A stretch of DNA of 64,000 nt. Origin: Roseiarcus sp963832305 (GTDB lineage Bacteria > Pseudomonadota > Alphaproteobacteria > Rhizobiales > Beijerinckiaceae). Below the pieces are notes generated by a model, which was not told the DNA's origin, did not search any database, and was given only the letters and a program-made list of their open reading frames with translations. The stretch covers positions 32,144 through 96,143 of the forward strand of contig CAWHTU010000023.1 of NCBI GenBank assembly GCA_963832305.1, read 5' to 3'. Both the position numbers and the translations under genes were made by a program. Of the stretch, positions 26,888-36,154 are shown piece after piece. Each line of letters opens with the position of its first letter. Within the stretch, counting starts at the first letter, position 1.

Positions 26888-27031
26888 CGCGCGCGTTTTT
26901 TTTGGTCCCACCGGCAAGAGAAGTGACGGCGCGAAGACCTTGAGGGAGCGCGCCCGGCGCGCATCCCGCCCCAGGTCAGCCCAGCGCAAGGCGGACGATC
27001 GAGGATGTCGCTCGAATTCCGGGGCAGACAC

Positions 27032-27592
27032 ATGCCGACTCCCACCTTGTCGCGAGGCTGGACGACACGATCGCGCGTCCGCCCAAGCCTTGTCGGCATT
27101 CTCGCCGCCGCTTCTCTCTTCGCCTGCCCGGCCAACGCGCAGGATGGGCGGACGCCGGAGAGCCAAAAGGGCAAGACGAGCGCCGAGAAAGCGGCGGAAA
27201 TCGAAGCCGGTCGTTTCTGCGGCGCCGTTGCGCCGTCGGTCGCCGAGGCGCGCATCGCCTGGCAGACGAAGCGTCTTGGCGAACTCGACGCACAGGTCAA
27301 GCAGAGGCTCGCCGATCTCGAGAAAGCCGAGGCGGCGATGCAGGAATGGGTCGCCAAGCGCGACGCCATGCTCAAGTCGGCAAGCGACGACCTTGTCGCC
27401 ATCTACTCGAGGATGCAGCCGGAAAACGCGGCCGTTCAACTCAGCGCCATGGACGACCAAATGGCGGCGGCGATCCTGGGCAGGCTCAAGCCTGCCGCCG
27501 CGGGAGCCATTCTCGACGAGATGGAGGCGGCGCGGGCGAGCAGGCTCGCATCCTTCCTCTCGGGCGCGAGCGCCGGAGAGAAAAAATCCTGA
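27032..27592 (+). CDS. motE: MotE family flagellar periplasmic protein
   Basis: A 186-residue protein with a signal peptide ending near PANAQ, a long charged coiled coil (ARIAWQTKRLGELDAQVKQR, then LADLEKAEAAMQEWVAKRDA) and a C-terminal MgtE-N-like helical repeat (YSRMQPENAAVQLSAMDDQ, AILGRLKPAAAGAILDEM). In rhizobia MotE is the periplasmic chaperone for the stator regulator MotC. motC itself is not in this window. ATG 27005 is an alternative start. Its TGA overlaps the flgH ATG (TGATG). Confidence 0.85.
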   Translation: MPTPTLSRGWTTRSRVRPSLVGILAAASLFACPANAQDGRTPESQKGKTSAEKAAEIEAGRFCGAVAPSVAEARIAWQTKRLGELDAQVKQRLADLEKAEAAMQEWVAKRDAMLKSASDDLVAIYSRMQPENAAVQLSAMDDQMAAAILGRLKPAAAGAILDEMEAARASRLASFLSGASAGEKKS

Positions 27593-28300
27593 TGCGGCTC
27601 ATTCTGCCGCCGACCCTGCTCTTGTTCGCGGTATCGGCGGGCGGCTGCTGGAACAGCGCCAGCGAATTCATGCGCGAACCCTTCTTCTCGCCGGTCGGGG
27701 CGGGGCTCGCTCCGGAGGAGACGGCCGGCATCCAAAGCGCCAACGCCGTGCCGCAACCGCCGACGAGCGGACCGCCGCCATCGCTCTATAGCCAACCGCG
27801 CATCGCCCATGTCGGCGACATCGTGCGGGTGCTCATCTCGATCAACGACAAAGCGACCCTGGACAACGCATCGGGCCGCTCGCAGACAAACAAGGACGGC
27901 GTCGTTATCGACTTCGGCTACAACAGCGGCTCGTCGTCGTCCTCATCCAGTCAGCCATCCAAGGCTCTCGGCGACCTGTCGACCGAGTTCGACCACCCAC
28001 GGCCAAGGCAACATCGACCGGTCGGAGCAGATTCAGGTCTCTGTTGCGGCGGTCGTTACGCGGGTCCTTCCCAACGGAAATCTTGTCATCTCTGGGTCCC
28101 AGGAGGTGCGGGTCAACTACGAGCTCCGCCAGCTGACCGTCGCCGGCATCGTGAACCCCCTCGACATCTCGCTCAACAACAGCGTCGCCTACGACCGGAT
28201 CGCCGAGGCCCGCATTGCCTACGGCGGCCGCGGACGGTCAAACGACTTTCAGCAGCCGGCCTGGGGCCAGCAGATCTACGACGCGGTCAGGCCATTCTAG
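27592..28300 (+). pseudogene. flgH: Flagellar L-ring lipoprotein FlgH, interrupted by an apparent one-base insertion
   Basis: FlgH forms the outer-membrane L ring. The 5' frame has a lipoprotein signal (LLLFAVSAGGC), then YSQPRIAHVGDIVRVLISIND and a Ser-rich stretch, to GDLSTEFD. The 3' frame then reads GQGNIDRSEQIQVSVAAVV, NGNLVISGSQEVRVNYELR and QIYDAVRPF, which is the FlgH core and C-terminus. Dropping one C in CACCCACGG near 27991-28000 restores a 235-residue protein of usual length. Without the correction the 5' frame runs on into fliL and gives a false fusion. Confidence 0.92.
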
Positions 28301-28311
28301 CGGGAGCGCCG

Positions 28312-28788
28312 ATGTCCGATTCCGCCTTGCCGCAACGCGCCGCCGCGGGGAACTCGCTCAAGACATCGCTGATCGAATTGGCGGTCGTGGTTGTTCTCGG
28401 CGCGTGCGCCGGCGCTGCGTTCGAGGCGTCCCGTCCCACCCCGCCAGGACCGGACAAGCTCGCGGAATCGTCCGCCGCCGCGCCGCCGACGCAACCCTCG
28501 GCGATCGTCGATCTGCCGCCGATCGTGACCAATCTCGGCGCGCCGCAGGACACCTGGATTCGGCTCGAAGGGTCGATCATTTTCGACCCCAGAACCTTGC
28601 CGCATCCCGAGGCGGTGGCGGGCCGGATCGGCGACGACATCCTCGCCTATCTGCGCACGGTGTCGTTGCGCCGGCTCGAAGGCCCGATCGGGCTCGAAAA
28701 CATCCGCCAGGATCTCAATGAGCGAGCGGCGATCCGCAGCGACGGGAAGGTGCGCGGATTCGTGATCCGAACGCTGGTGGTCCAATGA
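28312..28788 (+). CDS. fliL: Flagellar basal body-associated protein FliL
   Basis: A 158-residue inner-membrane protein near the stator, with one TM helix (LIELAVVVVLGACAGAAF) and a periplasmic domain: IVTNLGAPQDTWIRLEGSI, AYLRTVSLRRLEGPIGLENI and the C-terminal VRGFVIRTLVVQ typical of FliL. It overlaps fliP by ATGA. Confidence 0.92.
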   Translation: MSDSALPQRAAAGNSLKTSLIELAVVVVLGACAGAAFEASRPTPPGPDKLAESSAAAPPTQPSAIVDLPPIVTNLGAPQDTWIRLEGSIIFDPRTLPHPEAVAGRIGDDILAYLRTVSLRRLEGPIGLENIRQDLNERAAIRSDGKVRGFVIRTLVVQ

Positions 28789-29519
28789 GGCGAGCGCTCC
28801 TCGCCGCTGCCGCGCTCATGGCTGCGATCGGCCCGGCGGCGGCGCAGACCGCCGATCTCAACGCGCTCATCCCCGCCGGCGGCGCCTCGGCGAGCGCCCG
28901 CATCATCGAGCTGGTCGCGATTCTGACCGTGCTTTCGGTCGCGCCGGGTCTGCTCATCATGGTCACGAGCTTCACGCGCTTCATCGTGGCGCTATCGTTC
29001 CTGCGCTCGGGCCTCGGCTTGCAGAGCGCGCCCGCGAATCTCGTTCTCATCAGCCTGTCGTTGTTCATGACTTTCTTTGTCATGGCGCCGACCTTCGATC
29101 GCGCATGGCAAAACGGTCTGAAGCCGATGATGGACAATGAGATCAGTCAGCAGGACGCCCTCACCGCCGTCGTCGAGCCTTTCCGGGAATTCATGCTTGC
29201 CCAGGTGCGGGAAAAGGACATGGCGCTGTTCGAGAGCCTGTCGAAAGGACGCTTCGAGATCGCGGACCGCTCCAAGGCGGACTTGAGGCTGCTCATACCC
29301 GCCTTCATGATTTCCGAGCTCCGTCGAGGTTTCGAGATCGGGTTCCTGATCGTGTTGCCGTTTCTCGTCATCGACATGATCGTTGCGACGCTGACCATGT
29401 CGATGGGGATGATGATGCTGCCGCCTTCGGTCATCTCGCTGCCGGTCAAGATCCTCTTTTTCGTCCTGATCGATGGCTGGAACCTGCTGATCGGGAGCCT
29501 GGTGCGCTCCGCCAGCTGA
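28785..29519 (+). CDS. fliP: Flagellar export gate protein FliP
   Basis: A 244-residue export-gate membrane protein. It has a signal-like N-terminus, IIELVAILTVLSVAPGLLIM, TSFTRFIVALSFLRSGLG and the signature GFLIVLPFLVIDMIVATLTM with MGMMMLPPS. Length is typical. Confidence 0.97.
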   Translation: MRRALLAAAALMAAIGPAAAQTADLNALIPAGGASASARIIELVAILTVLSVAPGLLIMVTSFTRFIVALSFLRSGLGLQSAPANLVLISLSLFMTFFVMAPTFDRAWQNGLKPMMDNEISQQDALTAVVEPFREFMLAQVREKDMALFESLSKGRFEIADRSKADLRLLIPAFMISELRRGFEIGFLIVLPFLVIDMIVATLTMSMGMMMLPPSVISLPVKILFFVLIDGWNLLIGSLVRSAS

Positions 29520-29632
29520 TTTCGCGCCGCGCAAGGCCGCCAATCCCCGAGGCGTGCATCCGCCGAGCGGCGCGGCGCCAGCTTCGCGCAAGGCCGCGCG
29601 CATCAAATAGGGCCGTCCGCCGAGGAGGCCCC

Positions 29633-30877
29633 ATGAGCATTCTGAACACCAGCGTGTCGGGAATGTTAGCCGATTCAAACTGGCTGTCGTCGATCTCGCA
29701 GAATGTCGCCAACTCCAATACGACCGGCTACAAGAACGTCGAAACCAATTTCTCGTCCCTCGTCGATCAGATTTCCGGCAGCGACCCGGACTACGGAGGC
29801 GTCGCGACGAGCCAGGTTTCGCTCAATTCGCTGCAGGGCAATATCGTCTCCACTTCGACGTCGACCGATCTCGCCATCCAGGGCTCGGGCTTCTTCGTCG
29901 TGTCCAACTCGAGCGGCGAGCTCTTCCTCACTCGCAACGGATCGTTCACGCCCGACGCCTCAGGCAACCTCGTCAATAGCGCCGGCTACTACCTGATGGG
30001 CGAGAATGTTCAGAACGGCGCTTCGCCGCTCGCGGCGAATTCGTTGACCGGACTCGTCAAGGTCAATGTCAACACCGCCGGCCAGACCGCAACCGCGACG
30101 ACCGCCGCCTCGCTCACCGCCAATTTGCCGTCCACGGCGACGCCGGTCGCCGCCGCTGATCTGCCGTCAGCCAATACGGCGAGCTCGACCTATACCGAGG
30201 CGACGTCGCTCGTCGTCTACGATAATCTCGGGGGCGCGCACACCATCAATCTCTATTTCACCAACACCGGGCCAAATACCTGGGAGGTCGACGCCTACGA
30301 CGCCGCGGATGCGTCGGCCAGCGGCGGCTTTCCTTATTCGTCGGGTCCGCTTGCCACCCAGACCCTGAATTTCGATCCGACAACCGGGGCGCTGTCCTCC
30401 GGCTCGCCGCTTTCGATTGCGGTCCCGAACGGGCAGACGATGTCGCTTGACCTGAGCAACATGACGCAGCTCGCCGCGGCCTTCAACGTGACCGGGGCGA
30501 CCGCGAACGGCAACGCTCCGAGCGGCGTCAGCGGCGTCTCGGTCGGCGCCGACGGAACCATGACCTTCAATTATGCGAACGGCACGTCGAGCGCCGCCTA
30601 CGACATTCCGCTCGCCAACGTGGCGAGCCCCGACAATCTGACTTCGGTCAATGGAGACGCCTTCCTGCCGAGCTCCGCGTCCGGCCCCGTTTACCTCGGA
30701 ACCGCCGGCGGCGCCGGTTTCGGCTCGATCGAGTCCTCGTCCCTCGAAAGCTCGACGGTCGACCTCGCGACGGAACTGACCGAGATGATCCAGGCCCAAA
30801 GCGCCTATGAGGCCAACTCCAAAGTCTTTCAGACCGGCGCCGACATTCTCGACGTTCTCAACGGGCTGAAGCCGTGA
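29633..30877 (+). CDS. flgE: Flagellar hook protein FlgE
   Basis: A 414-residue hook subunit. The N-terminal motif is SSISQNVANSNTTGYKNVET, the central SGFFVVSNSSGELFLTRNGS is the FlgE/F/G domain, and the C-terminal LATELTEMIQAQSAYEANSK is conserved. The middle is Ala/Thr/Ser-rich, as in other alphaproteobacterial hooks. GAGGAGG precedes the ATG, after a 113-base GC-rich spacer from fliP. Confidence 0.95.
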   Translation: MSILNTSVSGMLADSNWLSSISQNVANSNTTGYKNVETNFSSLVDQISGSDPDYGGVATSQVSLNSLQGNIVSTSTSTDLAIQGSGFFVVSNSSGELFLTRNGSFTPDASGNLVNSAGYYLMGENVQNGASPLAANSLTGLVKVNVNTAGQTATATTAASLTANLPSTATPVAAADLPSANTASSTYTEATSLVVYDNLGGAHTINLYFTNTGPNTWEVDAYDAADASASGGFPYSSGPLATQTLNFDPTTGALSSGSPLSIAVPNGQTMSLDLSNMTQLAAAFNVTGATANGNAPSGVSGVSVGADGTMTFNYANGTSSAAYDIPLANVASPDNLTSVNGDAFLPSSASGPVYLGTAGGAGFGSIESSSLESSTVDLATELTEMIQAQSAYEANSKVFQTGADILDVLNGLKP

Positions 30878-30902
30878 GGCCGAATGAGCCCGGGAACCCT
30901 CG

Positions 30903-32405
30903 ATGAGCCTCTCGGCCGCGTTCAGCGTCATCAGTTCTTCCTTCGCCGCCAATTCGGCGCAGACCGCCGTTGTCGCGAGCAACATCGCCAACGTCAATAC
31001 GATCGGCTATTCGCGGGAGATCGCGAATGTCGCGACCAATTCCTACGGCGGCGCCGATGTCAATTCGATCACTCGCGAAGCCAACGCGGCGCTCCTCGAG
31101 CAGGTCTCGAGCTCGACCTCGCAGGCCGCGACGCAGCAGGCGATTTCCAACGGGCTTGCGAGGCTCGTTGAGACCGTCGACGACAGTTCATCGGCCTCCT
31201 CGGCCTCTGGCGCGAACCAGAACGGCGCCTCGCCCTCGGCGATGCTTGCCAATCTGCAAAACGCGCTTGCCACCTACGAGGATTCGCCGACCTCGTCGTC
31301 CGCCGCCGACGCTGTCGTGTCGGCCGCCTCCGACCTCGCCTCGTCGCTCAACAGCGGGAGCGCGACCGTCGAGCAGGTTCGCGAGCAGGCTGACCAGAAT
31401 ATGGCCTCGTCGGTCGATACGATCAATTCGCTCCTGAGCCAGTTCACTGCCGCCAACAACGCCGTCGTGACCGGACTTCAAACCGGCGCCAATGTCGCCA
31501 GCGCCGAGGATAAGCGCAACTCGATCGTGACCCAGCTTGCGCAACAGATCGGCGTCTCGACCGTCACGGCCGCCAATGGTTCAGAGTCCATCTACACCGA
31601 CAGCGGCGTCACCCTGTTCCAGGGTACGCCGCGCGTCGTCTCCTTCACTTCGACGCCGACGCTCGTCGATGGCGCGAACGGCGCGCCGATCACCGTCGAC
31701 GGCGTGCCGATCACCGGCGCCAGTTCGCCGATGCCGATCCAGTCGGGCGCACTCGCCGGCTATGCGGCGTTGCGTGATACGTTCGCGCCCGAATATCAGG
31801 CCCAGCTCGACCAGATCGCGGGCGGCCTGATCAACGCCTTCGCCGAAAGCGATCAATCAGCGATCCCGACGCTGCCCTCGCTGCCGGGCCTGTTCACGAC
31901 GCCGGGAGCGACCAGCCTGCCCATGGCCACCGCGACGACCGGACTCGCCGCGGCGATCGAAGTCAATTCGAACGTCGACCCGTCGCAGGGCGGCGATCCC
32001 ACGCTCCTGCGCGACGGCGGAATCTCCGCTCCCGGAAATTCGGCCTATACCTACAACACGACCGGCGCGGCGAGTTACACCAGACGCATCCAGGAGCTCA
32101 TCGCGGGGCTCGGCGCGACCCAGAGCTTTGACCCGTCCGCCGGCCTCGGCTCATCCTCGAGCCTCGCCGACTACGCCAACGCCTCGGTGAGCTGGCTCCA
32201 GGCCGAGAACCAGCAGGCGAACAATTCGTCCTCCTATCAGAATGCGCTCGCCGCGCAGGCGGCCTCGGCGCTGTCGAACGCGACCGGCGTCAATCTCGAC
32301 GCTGAGATGACCAACATGCTCAACCTCGAAAACTCCTACGCTTCGTCAGCGAAGCTGCTCACGACCCTGACCAGCATGTTCTCAGCCCTCCTCCAGGCCG
32401 CGTGA
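30903..32405 (+). CDS. flgK: Hook-filament junction protein FlgK
   Basis: A 500-residue hook-associated protein 1. It starts SLSAAFSVISSSFAANSAQT, then ASNIANVNTIGYSREIANV, and ends ATGVNLDAEMTNMLNLENSY with a terminal coiled coil. Its stop overlaps the flgL GTG. Confidence 0.94.
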   Translation: MSLSAAFSVISSSFAANSAQTAVVASNIANVNTIGYSREIANVATNSYGGADVNSITREANAALLEQVSSSTSQAATQQAISNGLARLVETVDDSSSASSASGANQNGASPSAMLANLQNALATYEDSPTSSSAADAVVSAASDLASSLNSGSATVEQVREQADQNMASSVDTINSLLSQFTAANNAVVTGLQTGANVASAEDKRNSIVTQLAQQIGVSTVTAANGSESIYTDSGVTLFQGTPRVVSFTSTPTLVDGANGAPITVDGVPITGASSPMPIQSGALAGYAALRDTFAPEYQAQLDQIAGGLINAFAESDQSAIPTLPSLPGLFTTPGATSLPMATATTGLAAAIEVNSNVDPSQGGDPTLLRDGGISAPGNSAYTYNTTGAASYTRRIQELIAGLGATQSFDPSAGLGSSSSLADYANASVSWLQAENQQANNSSSYQNALAAQAASALSNATGVNLDAEMTNMLNLENSYASSAKLLTTLTSMFSALLQAA

Positions 32406-33469
32406 GCACGATGGCTGCAAATTTCGTTTCGAGTCAGTTCCTGGCTAATAGCCTCGTGGCGCCGGTCATGCAGGCCCAGTCGTCGCTGACAACGGCGATA
32501 ACCGAAGAAACGACCGGCCAGTACGCCAATCTCGGCCTCGAGCTCGGCGCGCAATCCGGCTACGAGCTGTCGCTGAAAGAGCAAGTCGCCGAGCTTCAGA
32601 CGCTGACCAGCAACAACAGCATCGTTTCGACCAACCTGGCGACGGCGCAGAGCGCCCTTTCGGCGATCAGCTCCAGCGCCCAGACGACCCTGAACGACCT
32701 CGCGACCTGGACGCCCGGCGCCAATTCGGGCGACTCGCTCCAGAACATGGGTCAGTCGGCGCTGCAGTCGCTTATCGCCTCGACGAATGCGACGTCGGGC
32801 GACCAATATGTGTTCGGCGGAATCAATTCCGCCGTTGCGCCGCTGGCGGACTATTATTCGGCCCCCGCCTCCGCCGCCAAGACCGCGGTCGATCAGGCGT
32901 TTCAGACCGCATTCGGAATTCTGCCGAGCGATCCGGCGGCGGCGAACATCTCGGCCCCGGATATGCAGAGCTTTCTCGCCGGGCCGTTCGCGGCGCTGTT
33001 CCAAGGCGCCTCGTGGGGCGCGGATTGGTCGTCGGCATCGAGCGCCGATACCAGCGCCGAGATTGCGCCTGGTCGGACCGTGACGACCTCGACCAACGCC
33101 AATCAGCCCGGCTTTCAGGAGCTGGCGCAGGCCTACGCGATGTTGAGCGAATTCGGCGGATCGTCGCTCAGTGGGGCGGCGCAGCAGGCCGTCGCTGACG
33201 CTGCGTCTTCTCTCGTCTCGCAGGGCATGGACTCCCTGACCAATATTCAGGCCGAGCTTGGCTCGACCCAGAGCGCCGTCACCGACGCCAACAGTTCGAT
33301 GAGCTCGCAGCTCACGATCCTGCAACAACAGCTTGGCAGTCTCGACGACGTCGACGCCAACACGACGGCGGCTCAAATCAACAGCCTGACCAATCAGATC
33401 CAGATGGCCTACGAGCTCACCTCACGTCTGCAACAGCTCAATCTGGCCCAATACCTGCCGGTCCCCTGA
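32402..33469 (+). CDS. flgL: Hook-filament junction protein FlgL
   Basis: A 355-residue flagellin-like junction protein with N-terminal and C-terminal helices (SSLTTAITEETTGQYANLGL and NSLTNQIQMAYELTSRLQQL). It contains the FlgL-type GDQYVFGGIN segment. GTG 32402 overlaps the flgK stop. ATG 32411 is the alternative start. It is followed by flaF. Confidence 0.92.
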   Translation: MSTMAANFVSSQFLANSLVAPVMQAQSSLTTAITEETTGQYANLGLELGAQSGYELSLKEQVAELQTLTSNNSIVSTNLATAQSALSAISSSAQTTLNDLATWTPGANSGDSLQNMGQSALQSLIASTNATSGDQYVFGGINSAVAPLADYYSAPASAAKTAVDQAFQTAFGILPSDPAAANISAPDMQSFLAGPFAALFQGASWGADWSSASSADTSAEIAPGRTVTTSTNANQPGFQELAQAYAMLSEFGGSSLSGAAQQAVADAASSLVSQGMDSLTNIQAELGSTQSAVTDANSSMSSQLTILQQQLGSLDDVDANTTAAQINSLTNQIQMAYELTSRLQQLNLAQYLPVP

Positions 33470-33485
33470 CGCGCGAAGGGTTGCG

Positions 33486-33833
33486 ATGTACGAATTTGCT
33501 TACAACGAAGTGATCGAAGATTCGCGCCAGACCATGCGCGCCCGCGAGCGGCAGGCGATGGATCGGGTGATTGCGATGCTGCGCGCGGCCGAGGAGAAGG
33601 GTCCGGGGTCCCGCGAGCGGGTCGAGGCGCTCTTCTATCTACGCCGCCTGTGGATGATCTTTCTTAACGACCTCAACGACCCCAGCAACGAGCTGCCCGA
33701 CCAGCTCAGAGGCGGGATTATCTCGATCGGCATCTGGATGATGAAGGAGATCGAGCGCGTGCGCGGCGGGCAGACCGACGACCTGACGCCGATGATCGAA
33801 ATTAATCAGCTGATCCGTGACGGGTTGAAATGA
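33486..33833 (+). CDS. flaF: Flagellin biosynthesis regulator FlaF
   Basis: A 115-residue alphaproteobacterial regulator of flagellin synthesis. RERQAMDRVIAMLRAAEEKG, LFYLRRLWMIFLNDLNDPSN and GIISIGIWMMKEIERVR are the family core. It is followed by flbT, its usual partner and antagonist. The presence of both genes implies post-transcriptional flagellin control, though no flagellin gene lies in the window. Confidence 0.95.
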   Translation: MYEFAYNEVIEDSRQTMRARERQAMDRVIAMLRAAEEKGPGSRERVEALFYLRRLWMIFLNDLNDPSNELPDQLRGGIISIGIWMMKEIERVRGGQTDDLTPMIEINQLIRDGLK

Positions 33834-33845
33834 GGGGCGCCCGCG

Positions 33846-34250
33846 ATGAACATCACGCTCAGAGCCGGGGAACGGCTCTTCATCAACGGCGCGGTTATCC
33901 GCATCGACCGCAAAGCGTCGATCGAGCTCTTGAACGAGGTCACCTTTCTGCTCGAGACTCATGTCTTGCAGTCCGAGGAAGCGACGACGCTCGTCCGCCA
34001 GATCTATTTCGCGGTCCAGATCATGCTCATGGACCCCACAGCCGCTCGCAGCGCCGCGCCGCTCGCCGCTTCGCTGATCGAATCGGCCTTGGGCGTGTAT
34101 CGCGCGCCCGAGTTGACGTCGGGCCTCAAGGCCGCTGCCGCGTCGCTCGCCCGCGGCCGCAATTTCGAGGCGCTGAAGGCGCTCCGCGGCCTCTTCGCCA
34201 TCGAGGACACGGAGCTTCGCGCGCTCGCCGAGACGCCGAGCGCCGCCTGA
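33846..34250 (+). CDS. flbT: Flagellin mRNA regulator FlbT
   Basis: A 134-residue protein that in relatives binds the 5' untranslated region of flagellin mRNA. ITLRAGERLFINGAVIRIDR and LLNEVTFLLETHVL with ATTLVRQIYFAVQIMLMDP are characteristic. It is 12 bases after flaF. Confidence 0.95.
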   Translation: MNITLRAGERLFINGAVIRIDRKASIELLNEVTFLLETHVLQSEEATTLVRQIYFAVQIMLMDPTAARSAAPLAASLIESALGVYRAPELTSGLKAAAASLARGRNFEALKALRGLFAIEDTELRALAETPSAA

Positions 34251-34263
34251 AAAGGAGAACGCC

Positions 34264-34680
34264 ATGACTGTCAGCGCTGCTTACCCTGTCGCCGCTTCTG
34301 CCGCCCCGGCTTCGTCCGCCTCGTCCGCGTCGGTGACCCCGGCGACCCAAAGCCTGAGCTACAATGACTTCCTCACCCTCCTGATGGCGGAGATGAAGAA
34401 CCAGGATCCCACGCAGCCGATGGACCCCTCGCAGATGGTGTCGCAGCTCGCGACCGTCTCGGAGGTCGGGCAGGCGGTGCAGACCAACACCACGCTCTCC
34501 TCGCTCTTGACCGCGAGCTCGCTTTCGCAGGCCGAGCAGCTCGTCGGCCGGACCATCACCTCCGCCGACGGATCAACTTCCGGCCAGGTCGCCTCGGTCA
34601 GCGTCACTGGCGCGGGCGCGGTCGCGACCCTCGCCAACGGCGCGACCGTCTCGCTCGCCAATGGCGCGAGCGTGCAGTGA
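34264..34680 (+). CDS. flgD: Flagellar hook capping protein FlgD
   Basis: A 138-residue hook scaffold protein, the short rhizobial form. It has the FlgD N-terminal signature YNDFLTLLMAEMKNQDPTQP followed by MDPSQMVSQLATVSEVGQ, and a brief Ala/Ser-rich C-terminus in place of the full FnIII/tudor domains. AAAAGGAGAA precedes the ATG. Its stop overlaps the fliQ start. Confidence 0.95.
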   Translation: MTVSAAYPVAASAAPASSASSASVTPATQSLSYNDFLTLLMAEMKNQDPTQPMDPSQMVSQLATVSEVGQAVQTNTTLSSLLTASSLSQAEQLVGRTITSADGSTSGQVASVSVTGAGAVATLANGATVSLANGASVQ

Positions 34681-34946
34681 ACGAGGGCGACGCGATCGAT
34701 CTCGTCCAGTCGGCGATCTGGATGGTCGTGATCGGCGCCGGCCCTTGCGTCGGCGCGGCGATGGCGGTCGGGGTGGTCATTGCGCTCCTGCAAGCCTTGA
34801 CCCAGATTCAGGAGATGACGCTGACCTTCGTCCCGAAGATGATTGCGGTCTTCCTCGCCGCGAGCCTGACCGCGTCGTTCGTGGGCGGCAAATTCTCGAT
34901 CTTCACACAAAGCGTCTACGGGCGGATCGAGCAAGGATACAAATAG
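34677..34946 (+). CDS. fliQ: Flagellar export gate protein FliQ
   Basis: An 89-residue two-TM export-gate protein: AIWMVVIGAGPCVGAAMAVG, VVIALLQALTQIQEMTLTFVPK and a C-terminal second helix. It has a GTG start overlapping flgD. The next flagellar gene, flhA, is separated by an opposite-strand hydrolase. Confidence 0.95.
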   Translation: MNEGDAIDLVQSAIWMVVIGAGPCVGAAMAVGVVIALLQALTQIQEMTLTFVPKMIAVFLAASLTASFVGGKFSIFTQSVYGRIEQGYK

Positions 34947-35006
34947 GCCGGCTCTTGTAGGCGCCGCCGCTGACCGCGCGGCCGCTCACCGAGCGCGGCT
35001 GCCGCG

Positions 35007-36035
35007 CTACGCGACCCATAACCCGGGAAACTGCGCGCCGAGCCATTTCGCCAGCGCCGCATTGACCTCGACCGGCCTTTCCTGCGCCATCCAGTGGCCG
35101 GAGGCGATGGTAGCTTCGATCAGGTTGTCACAGTTGGCGCGCATCGGATCGGCGAGGCGTGAGACGAGCGTCTCGCAAACATAGTCGTACGCGCCATGGA
35201 GGAACAGGACCGGCATCCTGAGCCGCCAGTTGGCTTTGGCCCGCGCGGCATAGGCGAGGTTGGCGTTCCAGTTCATGTACCAGCTGCACGGCCCGAAGAA
35301 CCCGTTGCGCTCGAGCGCGGCGACGTAGCGGCGCTCGTCCTCCTCGCTCAGAAGAGCTGGGTCGCGCGGCACGTCGGGGGCGGAAGTCCGGCCGCGAAAC
35401 CAGCCGCCATTGGCGCGGACGAAGGCGGTCGGGCTGGGCTTGCCTTTGCCCGACGGATTCCCGGAACGGAAGAGCGCCCGGACCGTCGCGCCGACGTCGC
35501 CCTCGAAGCCGGCAACGGCTGCCGCGAAATTCTCGCGGTAGAACAACTGATAGTCCCACTGCGCCGCTGGAAACCTGTCGGGCGGATAGACGTCCCGGTC
35601 GGCCAGGGGGGCGGAGGTCTCTACCGTGAAACCCTCGGGCTGGTAGGGCACGCAGAGATTGGCGACCCCGTGGCAGAGGTCCGGATGATGCTGGGCGATC
35701 GACCAGACGACCGGCGCACCCCAGTCGTGGCCGACCCAGATCGCCTTCTTCGCCCCGAGCGCGCCAAGAAGCTCGACCATGTCGGCGACGATCTCCTCGA
35801 GCGCATAATCCTCGTGCCGCGGATAGACGCTCGACCGTCCGTAGCCGCGCATGTCGGGCGCGATTGCGCGAAAACCCAAGGCCGCGAAGGCTGGCAACTG
35901 CTCGCGCCAGGAGATCGACAGTTCCGGCCAGCCGTGCACGAAGACGACCGGGGTCGCGCTCGCGGCGCCGCAGGACAGATAGAAAGTCGTGTGACGAGCG
36001 GTCTTGGCGACATTGTCGAGGATGGGAAAGCTCAT
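35007..36035 (-). CDS. Epoxide hydrolase-like alpha/beta hydrolase
   Basis: A 342-residue alpha/beta hydrolase. It has the oxyanion motif HGWPE, APDMRGYGRSS, the nucleophile elbow GHDWGAP (catalytic Asp) and a late GHWMAQE that supplies the catalytic His. These are the soluble epoxide hydrolase motifs, although the substrate is unknown. It is transcribed against the flagellar genes and sits between fliQ and flhA, genes that are otherwise usually adjacent in rhizobia. It is probably a later insertion, although base composition resembles its neighbours. Confidence 0.9.
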   Translation of the reverse strand: MSFPILDNVAKTARHTTFYLSCGAASATPVVFVHGWPELSISWREQLPAFAALGFRAIAPDMRGYGRSSVYPRHEDYALEEIVADMVELLGALGAKKAIWVGHDWGAPVVWSIAQHHPDLCHGVANLCVPYQPEGFTVETSAPLADRDVYPPDRFPAAQWDYQLFYRENFAAAVAGFEGDVGATVRALFRSGNPSGKGKPSPTAFVRANGGWFRGRTSAPDVPRDPALLSEEDERRYVAALERNGFFGPCSWYMNWNANLAYAARAKANWRLRMPVLFLHGAYDYVCETLVSRLADPMRANCDNLIEATIASGHWMAQERPVEVNAALAKWLGAQFPGLWVA

Positions 36036-36154
36036 GCGGGTCTCCGTGGCGTGCGGCGTTTATCTCCCGTCCTTTGATCCTCGCGCAAGCTTCGCCGCCC
36101 ACTCTCCCGCCGACGGGCGCGGCAAGTCGCAGCGCGTGACGGGCGAGGGCGGCG

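Noticed and set aside
26888..26910. T8 run after flgI as a terminator
   Set aside because: The preceding GCGCGCG cannot form a stem with a loop before the T run, and motE follows in the same operon.
27346..28788. A 480-codon open frame that seems to fuse a flgH part to fliL
   Set aside because: It begins in a shadow frame of motE, carries the flgH 5' half, passes the flgH frameshift and then runs into fliL. It is an artefact of the one-base insertion in flgH.
34950..35006. Terminator between fliQ and the epoxide hydrolase
   Set aside because: The GC-rich sequence pairs only imperfectly and no T tract follows on either strand.
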